Virus record (IMG/VR): IMGVR_UViG_3300022693_000745
Coordinates: 1 to 35,691 of that record
Length of the DNA stretch: 35,691 nt
From: a virus
Strand: one strand, 5' to 3'
A program made the position numbers and the translations under genes. Below the pieces are notes generated by a model. That model was not told where the DNA came from, ran no database searches, and saw only the letters and a program-made list of their open reading frames with translations. This document shows positions 29,550 through 35,128 of the stretch, piece by piece; the stretch's first letter is position 1; each line of letters opens with the position of its first letter.

Positions 29550-29724
29550 ATGGATTACCATTTTTCTTTACGCGGTAATTATCATCTCTGCTGCACAAAT
29601 CAACATGAAGGAGTTCGCCATACACGAACCGATACTCAGGATATCAGTCGGTTTTATAGTGGGCATTTTGTCCCTGTTAGTTTCTTTTGGTTATCTCAAG
29701 AAGGGAGTAGAAAATGAAGATTGA
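29536..29724 (+). CDS. two-helix membrane protein (62 aa)
   Basis: Hydrophobic segments at residues about 6-21 (WITIFLYAVIIISAAQ) and 35-54 (ISVGFIVGILSLLVSFGYL), separated by a short polar loop with Glu and His, and a basic/acidic tail (KKGVENED). Overlaps its upstream and downstream neighbours by 14 and 11 bases, a tight operon arrangement. No family recognised. Confidence 0.6.
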   Translation: MIANKWITIFLYAVIIISAAQINMKEFAIHEPILRISVGFIVGILSLLVSFGYLKKGVENED

Positions 29725-30127
29725 AACAAAACAAGTCACCAAGCATGTGTTTAGCGATCTAAGATATCAGGACACTGTATCTATCGTTATAGAGGACGAA
29801 ATGAAAGGTTGGGGATCGGTAACCATTACTAAATACGGGAGCGCGTGGACAGGCTCCTGGAATGCTATGGGTGACCGAACAGTGACTGAGTTCTTTTTAC
29901 ACTGTGATAATGATTACCTCTGCAAAAATCTTGGCGTTCGGGATAGAGAAATTTACGATTATTCCGCCGAACCAATATGGAATGAGGAGGGCGGATATTC
30001 TCACCAGCCAAGAATTACAAATCCAGAATACATCCATCTCTGCAAGGTAATAGAGGTCGTCAAGGAAGGGTTAAAGCAAATTAAACCTGAGATTAAAGAT
30101 TATGGCAAATGCAGTGAGTGCAAATAA
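29714..30127 (+). CDS. conserved phage protein (137 aa)
   Basis: An AAGGGAG ribosome site lies in the previous gene. The core WGSVTITKYGSAWTGSWNAM, followed by EFFLHCDNDYLCKNLG, resembles a conserved phage protein of unknown function that I have seen in lambdoid early regions; the last residues carry a Cys-x2-Cys pair (CSECK). No catalytic motif is evident. The following 10-12 bases lead into a repeat copy (see 30139). Confidence 0.65.
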   Translation: MKIETKQVTKHVFSDLRYQDTVSIVIEDEMKGWGSVTITKYGSAWTGSWNAMGDRTVTEFFLHCDNDYLCKNLGVRDREIYDYSAEPIWNEEGGYSHQPRITNPEYIHLCKVIEVVKEGLKQIKPEIKDYGKCSECK

Positions 30128-30138
30128 TCACTTACAGG

Positions 30139-30183
30139 ATTTGTTTTAAAACAACAAAGGCTGGCAATAACCGAGGAGAAAGA
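30139..30183 (+). repeat. 45-bp direct repeat, copy 1 (gene-duplication scar)
   Basis: Identical at 43 of 45 positions to 30566-30610. In copy 2 this sequence encodes the C-terminal end of the gene at 30423 (AFVLKQQRPAVTEEKE). Here the same frame reads FVLKQQRLAITEEKEQ and stops, with no gene body in front. It is therefore a C-terminal remnant of a lost paralogue, and it now supplies the GAGGAG ribosome site for the gene at 30187. Confidence 0.85.
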
Positions 30184-30186
30184 GCA

Positions 30187-30390
30187 ATGAAACTAAAGGA
30201 ATTTTCAGACAACCTCATCAAGTTACTCAAAAAACGACCAGAAACCGCCGAGTTTGACGTTGTGACAAGCAAAGACGATGAAGGCAACGGATACAACCCT
30301 GTTTATTTTGAACCCTCTGTGGGCCGATACAACAAGGAGGACGATGAGTTTGAAGAGGAGATTAAACCTAATGCGATATGCGTTAATTAA
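30187..30390 (+). CDS. acidic hypothetical protein (67 aa)
   Basis: The start is ATG 30187 with GAGGAG (30173-30178). Polar, with a basic helix at the beginning and an acidic tract near the end (NKEDDEFEEEIKP). Related in style, not sequence, to the small genes around it. No family recognised. Confidence 0.6.
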   Translation: MKLKEFSDNLIKLLKKRPETAEFDVVTSKDDEGNGYNPVYFEPSVGRYNKEDDEFEEEIKPNAICVN

Positions 30391-30422
30391 ATAGGATTAA
30401 ACTATAACTAACGGAGAATGTT

Positions 30423-30614
30423 ATGGAAGTAATAACCTTAGAAAAAGATAATCATCAACAGTACGAAATTGATGTTGAAAAAACAAGTGCTGGCTATTGG
30501 ATTGCGAATGAGGATATGGATGAACACATATGGATTTCAGACAAAAACATGGACTCATTGGTTGCATTTGTTTTAAAACAACAAAGGCCGGCAGTAACCG
30601 AGGAGAAAGAATAA
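30423..30614 (+). CDS. hypothetical protein (63 aa), paralogue of the gene at 30897
   Basis: Small protein with EIDVEKTSAGYWIANEDMDEHIWISDKNMDSLVAFVL. It shares a V-x-K-x-(T/S)-x-G-x-W pattern and the same ending with the product at 30897, so the two are tandem paralogues. The ribosome site is ACGGAGAATGTT. Its last codons form copy 2 of the 45-bp repeat. Function unknown. Confidence 0.6.
   Translation: MEVITLEKDNHQQYEIDVEKTSAGYWIANEDMDEHIWISDKNMDSLVAFVLKQQRPAVTEEKE
30566..30610 (+). repeat. 45-bp direct repeat, copy 2
   Basis: Matches 30139-30183 with two substitutions. Here it is coding sequence at the 3' end of the gene at 30423, and it carries the GAGGAG used by the GTG start at 30615. 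Confidence 0.85.
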
Positions 30615-30890
30615 GTGAGTGAAAAATTAATAATGATGCCGGAAAGCCTAACCGCTGAAAATGGCGCTAAAGGGTTGCTGAGTGGAGAATTTAGCGAAAC
30701 AGTTATCATGCAATGTGAATATTGTGATGGCCAAGGAATGGTAGAACATCAAGTAACTGATGAGGTTTGTGAGGAATGCGGTGGAGCTGGAGACTATGCG
30801 TTAAAAGTCCCTGTATCGTGGACTACAATTAAAGATATTTATGCAAAATGCGCTGAATATTTCCAGAATAAACTTGATAACAAAGGATAA
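30615..30890 (+). CDS. DnaJ-type zinc-finger-like protein (91 aa)
   Basis: The start is GTG 30615, one base after the previous stop, with GAGGAG nearby. Two Cys-x2-Cys-x-Gly-x-Gly-type knuckles are visible (CEYCDGQGM and CEECGGAGD), the pattern of a single DnaJ-like zinc site. A C-terminal helix follows (VSWTTIKDIYAKCAEYF). Similar short proteins occur in phage early regions; partner unknown. Confidence 0.7.
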   Translation: MSEKLIMMPESLTAENGAKGLLSGEFSETVIMQCEYCDGQGMVEHQVTDEVCEECGGAGDYALKVPVSWTTIKDIYAKCAEYFQNKLDNKG

Positions 30891-30896
30891 AAATAA

Positions 30897-31073
30897 GTGA
30901 AAACCAAATTAAGAGATTCGCATGAAAATCATGTCATTAAGGTCGAGGTGAATAAAAAAACAGGGGTCTGGTTTGAGGATTCCAGTGACGGAAATGAGGT
31001 ATTTATCCACAGAAAAGACCTGAAAACTCTTGTGCAATTTTTGTTGAATTCCATAATTGATGAGGAGGAATAA
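30897..31073 (+). CDS. hypothetical protein (58 aa), paralogue of the gene at 30423
   Basis: GTG 30897 follows AAAGGATAAAAATAA. The product (VEVNKKTGVWFEDSSDGNEVF ... LKTLVQFLLN) shares its layout with the 30423 protein: a beta hairpin around a Gly-x-Trp, then a helix, then an acidic end (DEEE). Unrecognised function. GAGGAGG near its end leads into the micro-ORF at 31075. Confidence 0.55.
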   Translation: MKTKLRDSHENHVIKVEVNKKTGVWFEDSSDGNEVFIHRKDLKTLVQFLLNSIIDEEE

Positions 31074-31074
31074 A

Positions 31075-31104
31075 ATGAAAAATAAACTTGAAATGTCGAC
31101 ATAA
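31075..31104 (+). other. nine-residue micro-ORF behind a very strong ribosome site
   Basis: GAGGAGG (31062-31068) is among the best ribosome sites in the window, yet the ATG that follows opens a frame of only nine residues (MKNKLEMST) ending in TAA 31102-31104. The peptide's coding region contains the -35 box of the next promoter. It may be the 5' end of a gene interrupted by the RNA cassette, or a leader peptide that couples translation to that promoter. Confidence 0.45.
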
Positions 31105-31115
31105 TGTAGTAAAAT
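31088..31115 (+). promoter_or_regulatory. promoter of the small-RNA region (twin of 34179-34206)
   Basis: -35 TTGAAA (31088-31093), a 16-base spacer and -10 TAAAAT (31110-31115). The 17 bases AATGTAGTAAAATAGTA (31103-31119) are identical to 34194-34210. The 16-base spacing and the same boxes recur at the second site. The motif contains TAGTA twice, separated by AAA, so it may also be a binding site for a regulator. Confidence 0.7.
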
Positions 31116-31121
31116 AGTAGT

Positions 31122-31252
31122 GCTGATTTAATCAGTTAGGTTCCTCGAAAAACCTAGTTACCACCTCGTAGAGAGAGTTTTGATCTGTTGTTCTGGAAAT
31201 TTCTACGAGGGGTTTCTAGATTCGAGGCGACAGAATCAAAGCTCTTTTTTTA
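31122..31252 (+). ncRNA. predicted small RNA with two hairpins and a terminator
   Basis: Expected to start about 7 bases after the -10 box and stop in a seven-T run (31245-31251). Hairpin A: TAGGTT/AACCTA (31137-31142, 31151-31156). Stem B: CCTCGTAGA/TCTACGAGG (31164-31172, 31202-31210), closing a 29-base loop. That loop's AGAG...TTTGAT...CTG strand can also pair with CAGAATCAAAGCTCT (31231-31245) just before the T-run, forming a stronger terminator or a pseudoknot. The region has no convincing reading frame. The two competing pairings are what one expects of a regulatory or antiterminating RNA. Confidence 0.6.
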
Positions 31253-31289
31253 TGCCTGTCAAAACCTTCCTGGTTAAAATGAGGTAAAG

Positions 31290-31426
31290 CCTGTTTAAAA
31301 ATCTAGTGCCAGCCTAAATACTAGTCGGGGTGGGGCAGGAGCGCAACAATCGAGCCATAAAAGAGGCGAAAGCTGTTCTTAATCGATTGACCGCTGGTTC
31401 GAGTCCAGTCTAGATTTTTAAGCAGG
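31290..31426 (+). ncRNA. tRNA-like structured RNA closed by a 17-bp inverted repeat
   Basis: Ends: 31290-31306 pairs with 31410-31426 over 17 positions with a single wobble. Just inside the 3' arm is a perfect T-arm shape: GCTGG, TTCGAGT, CCAGT (31393-31409), directly stacked on the closing stem as in tRNA, but with no CCA end. An inner hairpin CAATCGA/TCGATTG (31347-31353, 31383-31389) carries a GC-GAAA-GC tetraloop-like tip (31366-31373) with flanking AAGA/TCTT. The remaining 40 bases (31307-31346) are G-rich. At 137 bases it is far longer than a tRNA. It may be a tRNA-mimic domain, an interrupted tRNA or a new RNA class. Confidence 0.55.
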
Positions 31427-31430
31427 TTTA

Positions 31431-31536
31431 TAGTGTTTATATGTGGTGGAGTTAGTAGGTTATGTGAGATAGAACCGCTCACAGCTTTAACTGCTCTCCG
31501 TGGTCAGGTGGCTAGCTCCCCTTCATATAGACACTA
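31431..31536 (+). ncRNA. second structured RNA with nested stems and a possible pseudoknot
   Basis: The outer stem is TAGTGTTTATATG/CATATAGACACTA (31431-31443 and 31524-31536, one wobble). The inner stem is GGAGTTAG/CTAGCTCC (31448-31455, 31512-31519, one wobble). Inside that, TGTGAG/CTCACA (31463-31468, 31478-31483) interleaves with GGTT/AACC (31458-31461, 31473-31476), the arrangement of an H-type pseudoknot. GGAG can alternatively pair with CTCC at 31496-31499, giving a rival fold. No reading frame is likely. Confidence 0.55.
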
Positions 31537-31589
31537 CCTCAGAATAAATGAGATAGTTTGTATATGTTACATCATACGTTATTAGCTTT

Positions 31590-32207
31590 ATGTATGATAA
31601 ATCAACAAATAACATACATAACACTATCAATAGTCACCATAGTAATGGGTTAAGTATGGGAAGTAATAATATATTTAAAGGGAAATTAAAGTCGGGCTAT
31701 TTTGACACAAAAGGCATCGTAAACAACAGGGTTAAGGTGACTAAGTACGACAAAAAAGGAAATAAGGTTTCTTCTGAGGAAAAAACTGCATTAGATGCAA
31801 GATTCAATTTATCCATGGATACCCTAAAAAAACCAAAAAGAACAAAGAAAAAGCATAGAGTAAATAAAAAATCAAACTCACTGATTGAAAAGAGCTTTTA
31901 CAAAACGAAAGAATGGATAAGATTAAGATACCGAGTTTTGAGGGCGAATGATGGGAATTGTTCTTGTTGCGGAAGAAACTATAGAATTCATAAGGTTGTT
32001 TTGCATGTAGATCATATCAAGCCAAGATCAAAATACCCCAGCCTTGAGCTTGATTTTAATAACTTACAAATACTTTGCGAGGATTGCAATTTAGGAAAGG
32101 GTAATACTGATTCGATTGATTGGAAAAAAGCAAAGGAAATTCCTTCAAAAACTAAGTTCGTCGCTAAAACCAATAACAAATGGAACAAACTAATGGTCTC
32201 AATATGA
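31590..32207 (+). CDS. HNH endonuclease downstream of the structured RNAs (205 aa)
   Basis: Residues about 125-180 form an HNH domain with zinc knuckles: CSCCGRNYRIHKVVLHVDHIKPRS then LELDFNNLQILCEDCNLGKGN. The catalytic His is in VDHI; the four Cys hold a structural zinc. The N-terminal 95 residues are polar and basic (KRTKKKHRV), suitable for nucleic-acid contact. The start is uncertain: ATG 31590 lacks a ribosome site and lies in the ATCATAC/GTATGAT hairpin (31571-31598); ATG 31656 is the alternative. It could be a homing-type nuclease that moves the RNA cassette, or a packaging/defence nuclease. Confidence 0.85.
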   Translation: MYDKSTNNIHNTINSHHSNGLSMGSNNIFKGKLKSGYFDTKGIVNNRVKVTKYDKKGNKVSSEEKTALDARFNLSMDTLKKPKRTKKKHRVNKKSNSLIEKSFYKTKEWIRLRYRVLRANDGNCSCCGRNYRIHKVVLHVDHIKPRSKYPSLELDFNNLQILCEDCNLGKGNTDSIDWKKAKEIPSKTKFVAKTNNKWNKLMVSI

Positions 32208-32311
32208 CAGGCCTATCTAATGACCAACTATAACTTAAATTTAACTAAAGAGAGGAAATAATCAAATTTAACTATGTTGCCTCGAGTTAAACTTAACTAA
32301 CGGAGAAACAA

Positions 32312-32590
32312 ATGAATGTAAATAAAGTATTTGATTGCAAGTGTGATATTAATGGCGTCGAAACAACAATAAAAGAATATCTAAAGTCGTTGTTAAGTAA
32401 ATTGTGGGCAGAAAAGGATGGATTTAATGGTAAACGACCTTTCGGAAATTCAGCCTGGGAATATGACTTATACTATGGACTGTTTGAAGATGGATTGGTT
32501 GAAGGCGAGCGTGATGAGGATGGCTATATCGATGAGATCGACGAGGATAAAGCCAACAAACTTATACTCGAAGCTATTAAGGCGCTTTAG
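32312..32590 (+). CDS. conserved phage hypothetical protein (92 aa)
   Basis: Recognisable as a widespread small phage protein of unknown function: FNGKRPFGNSAWEYDLYYGL, then DEDGYIDEIDEDKANKLILEAI. Starts at ATG 32312 with AACGGAGAAACAA. Acidic overall. The ribosome-site module (ACGGAGAA) recurs before the next gene and before 30423, so these genes probably spread as cassettes. Confidence 0.75.
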   Translation: MNVNKVFDCKCDINGVETTIKEYLKSLLSKLWAEKDGFNGKRPFGNSAWEYDLYYGLFEDGLVEGERDEDGYIDEIDEDKANKLILEAIKAL

Positions 32591-32622
32591 CCAACCTTAT
32601 TGTTAAATAACGGAGAAAGAGA

Positions 32623-33030
32623 ATGAAAGTATTTTTAGGTGGCACCTGTAACGAATCAACATGGAGAGAAGAACTTATCCCTATGTTATCGATTAACTAT
32701 TTCAACCCCGTCGTTGACGATTGGACATCGGAATGCATGAGTGAAGAAATCCGGCAACGGGAAATATGTGACTATTGCTTGTATGTCATAACGCCAAAAA
32801 TGACTGGTGTATTCTCTGTAGCCGAGGTGGTGGATGACAGCAATAAGCGACCAGAAAAGACTATTCTATGTGTCCTTTATAAAGACGAAGACCGTGCTTT
32901 TTCTGTTGGTCAGATGACAAGCTTAGGCCAAGTAGCTAATATCATTGAGGAAAACGGCGGAAAATGCTTCACAACACTACATCAAGTCGCGAAGCATTTA
33001 AACCAGACATCAACTGGAGAAAGAGAATGA
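32623..33030 (+). CDS. nucleoside 2-deoxyribosyltransferase-like protein (135 aa)
   Basis: The opening KVFLGGTCNESTWREELIPML, the middle NPVVDDWT and CDYCLYVITPKMTGVFSVAEVVDDSNKRPEKT follow the nucleoside 2-deoxyribosyltransferase-like fold (the group I know as Nuc_deoxyrib_tr_2). Such proteins cleave or transfer the base of deoxynucleosides/nucleotides; the Glu in SVAEVV is placed like the catalytic acid. In phages they may adjust the nucleotide pool. The real substrate is not known. The gene overlaps its neighbour by 4 bases. Confidence 0.75.
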   Translation: MKVFLGGTCNESTWREELIPMLSINYFNPVVDDWTSECMSEEIRQREICDYCLYVITPKMTGVFSVAEVVDDSNKRPEKTILCVLYKDEDRAFSVGQMTSLGQVANIIEENGGKCFTTLHQVAKHLNQTSTGERE

Positions 33031-33311
33031 GCACAACAAACCCAATAATCGAAGTAAATAAACGGCTATCCATCCAGAGAGACAATCGAGGAGGCTGGAT
33101 GATCCATGAAAGCAGAGAGGGAATAAACCCCAAGACAAAGGAGCCGACAACGTCCACCAAGACAACCTATCACGCAACCCTTGCGCATGCGTTCAATTCC
33201 ATCATTGACCGCGAATCAGGGCTTGCAGAGAGCCTGAATGAGATAGTTGATTATGTTGATGGGGCAAAGGAAGATATTGCCGTGACTATCCGAACCCTTT
33301 CTTTAGATTAG
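33027..33311 (+). CDS. hypothetical protein (94 aa)
   Basis: ATG 33027 overlaps the previous stop (ATGA) with GGAGAAAGAG upstream, so it is coupled. The protein is polar, with a strand pair around GGWMIHESREG and a C-terminal helix (DGAKEDIAVTIRTLSLD). No family recognised. Confidence 0.6.
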   Translation: MSTTNPIIEVNKRLSIQRDNRGGWMIHESREGINPKTKEPTTSTKTTYHATLAHAFNSIIDRESGLAESLNEIVDYVDGAKEDIAVTIRTLSLD

Positions 33312-33349
33312 GCCTAACCAATTAATTATTAAGTAACCGGAGAGAGAGA

Positions 33350-34189
33350 ATGACTGATAAATACCTGAAAAATTGCGAAAAAGTATATGTACATCAGAAG
33401 ATCGAGGGTGGATACATTGTTCAAAAATACATAGATATTCATTACGAGTACGAAACAAAAGAAGATTTGAGCGGTGAGAAGATATTCGTTGAGGATGTAT
33501 TTGATAAGCCACCAACAGACGTGAAAGATAAGTCGATAGATGAATTGTGCGAAAGAATACAATCCAAATCAAATTTAATAAAAGCGTTATCGGATGAAGA
33601 AAATAACTTACAAATTTCAATCAGTAAGCGTCAAACCGAAATAGAAGAGATGGAGTCTGAGGCGAAAAAATATAGCGCTTTAAAAAATGCAATTGATTAT
33701 ATCAATGGTGAATTTACTCATTTTGCAATTATTCCGTCTTATTCAAAGCCGTATATAACAACCAAAAATGAAGGTTTAGATGATGAAGGGACTTACAGTA
33801 GAGATACAAAATTACTAACGTTGTTTGGTAAAAGTAATGGTAACTTGGCGTGGAAATTAAACCAGTACAACGATGGCTCAGGATCTTGGAGTCAAGTATC
33901 ACAACCCTGCAAATCAGAAGAGGAAGCTGTTGATTTTATTGTAAAAATAATAATAAAAGAAATGCTTGAATTTGTAAATAACGACGGCATTAAATCATTT
34001 AACTCTTATAAATACGACTGGGCTATTGAAAATAACCTAGCATTACCAAAGGGTTTCAAAGAAAAAAATAATAAAATAGAGAAAAAGCAATGGCAATCAA
34101 ATGTTGAAAGTATGGAAAACCAGATAAAAGAAAGAACAATCACACTAGCCAAATACAAAGAGAAATTAAAAGGATTTGTTGAAAAATAG
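33350..34189 (+). CDS. hypothetical protein with coiled coils (279 aa)
   Basis: An N-terminal domain of about 60 residues (beta-type, EGGYIVQKYIDIHYEY) is followed by a coiled coil (residues 65-110, KSNLIKALSDEENNLQISIS), a central globular region (GEFTHFAIIPSYSKPYITT ... LAWKLNQYNDGSGSW) and a second basic coiled coil at the end (QWQSNVESMENQIKERTI). I do not recognise it. Its 3' end overlaps the -35 box of the replication-operon promoter (34179-34206). CCGGAGAGAGAG provides the ribosome site. Confidence 0.7.
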   Translation: MTDKYLKNCEKVYVHQKIEGGYIVQKYIDIHYEYETKEDLSGEKIFVEDVFDKPPTDVKDKSIDELCERIQSKSNLIKALSDEENNLQISISKRQTEIEEMESEAKKYSALKNAIDYINGEFTHFAIIPSYSKPYITTKNEGLDDEGTYSRDTKLLTLFGKSNGNLAWKLNQYNDGSGSWSQVSQPCKSEEEAVDFIVKIIIKEMLEFVNNDGIKSFNSYKYDWAIENNLALPKGFKEKNNKIEKKQWQSNVESMENQIKERTITLAKYKEKLKGFVEK

Positions 34190-34206
34190 TTAAAATGTAG
34201 TAAAAT
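34179..34206 (+). promoter_or_regulatory. promoter of the replication operon (twin of 31088-31115)
   Basis: -35 TTGAAA (34179-34184), a 16-base spacer, -10 TAAAAT (34201-34206), followed by the shared TAGTA. The 17-base identity with the 31.1-kb promoter means both would respond to the same regulator. Just after it, ATTCGCGAAT (34210-34219) is a perfect palindrome at the expected start site and may be an operator. Confidence 0.7.
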
Positions 34207-34211
34207 AGTAT

Positions 34212-34408
34212 TCGCGAATGAGGAATTGAGTAGCTTCTTTTCCGTTGTCCTAGTTAGCGCCATTCGCGACAAATCAAGGCCGTGATAAGCCTAAAAATAA
34301 GGTATGAAAATAGTCTCTTTTGTGACCGGTTTTGTACCGCCTCAAAACCCTTATCGGGTTGCCCTTGTTCGGAATTATCACCAGAACCGGTCAACAAAGG
34401 AGATTGTT
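34212..34408 (+). promoter_or_regulatory. structured 5' leader of the replication initiator gene
   Basis: About 200 bases separate the promoter from the best start (TTG 34409). Stem 1: TCGCGAATG/CATTCGCGA (34212-34220, 34261-34269) encloses a 40-base loop. Stem 2: GACCGGTTTTG/CAGAACCGGTC (34324-34334, 34382-34392, one wobble), which encloses a small hairpin AACCC/GGGTT (34346-34350, 34356-34360). The ribosome site AAGGAG (34397-34402) starts only four bases after stem 2. A regulator or ligand that changes this fold could control initiation of replication. Confidence 0.6.
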
Positions 34409-35128
34409 TTGCAAGTAACCAATTGGGATAAATGGCAAACCTTTAGAAAAGATAGAGGCACTCCGCCATGGATCAAAGTATACCGAAATTTATTGACCAA
34501 TGAGCAATGGGTTGATCTGACCGATGCTGAAAAAGGACAACTAGTTTCTATCTGGATCTTGGCAGCTGACAAAGACGGTCAAATACCAGACAACCCTAAG
34601 ATGATCCAAAGAATGTCCATGATGACATCAACCCCAAATATCAATAAATTCATAGACTTAGGATTCTTGACGCCAACATGTCAACCAGTTGGTAACCATA
34701 TGGCAACCAACAAAATGAACCATGACGACAACTTGACGCACCAGAGAAGAGGAGAGACAGAGAAGAGTAGAGAAGATGAGATCAGAGTAGAGGAGATCTT
34801 GTGTGATTCAGAAATTGTTGAAGTTGAAAGTTATCCATTTGATGAATTCTGGAATTTGTTTGCCAACAAAAAAGCTTTAAAGGACTGTACAAAAATTTGG
34901 ACAAAATTAACCAATGTCGAAAAAGATGAATGCATCTCAGCAATCCCTAAATACTTAAATTATCTAACTATAACTGGATATAACCAACTCCATCCCAAAA
35001 CATGGTTAAACGGAAAAAGATGGGCGGATGATTTTACGGCTCCAACTAACAACAAATCTTTCCAAAACCCAAAAACAGCGGGAAACTTTGAAGCCTGCCA
35101 GGATTTTATCAATGAATTTAGACGATGA
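34409..35128 (+). CDS. phage replication initiator (O-like, N-terminal DNA-binding type)
   Basis: 239 aa starting at TTG 34409, chosen because AAGGAG lies 6 bases upstream and homologous proteins begin with the VTNWDKWQTF segment; the frame extends to 34304 without a ribosome site. Features: NWDKWQTFRKDRGTPPWIKVYRNLL, DLTDAEKGQLVSIWILAADKDGQIP and INKFIDLGFL, the winged-helix-like opening of many phage replication proteins. The C-terminal part has YPFDEFWNLFANKKALKDCTKIWTKL, a replication-protein segment. It should bind the origin and recruit replication partners. Overlaps the next gene by 17 bases. Confidence 0.85.
   Translation: MQVTNWDKWQTFRKDRGTPPWIKVYRNLLTNEQWVDLTDAEKGQLVSIWILAADKDGQIPDNPKMIQRMSMMTSTPNINKFIDLGFLTPTCQPVGNHMATNKMNHDDNLTHQRRGETEKSREDEIRVEEILCDSEIVEVESYPFDEFWNLFANKKALKDCTKIWTKLTNVEKDECISAIPKYLNYLTITGYNQLHPKTWLNGKRWADDFTAPTNNKSFQNPKTAGNFEACQDFINEFRR

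Noticed and set aside
31290-31545. Ordinary group I intron
   Set aside because: I could not find a convincing conserved core or a split gene on the two sides by eye. It remains a testable alternative and is noted in the findings.
34304-34408. N-terminal 35-residue extension of the replication initiator
   Set aside because: There is no ribosome site at 34304, while AAGGAG is perfectly placed for TTG 34409 and the known family starts there. The interval carries an 11-bp stem better explained as a leader.
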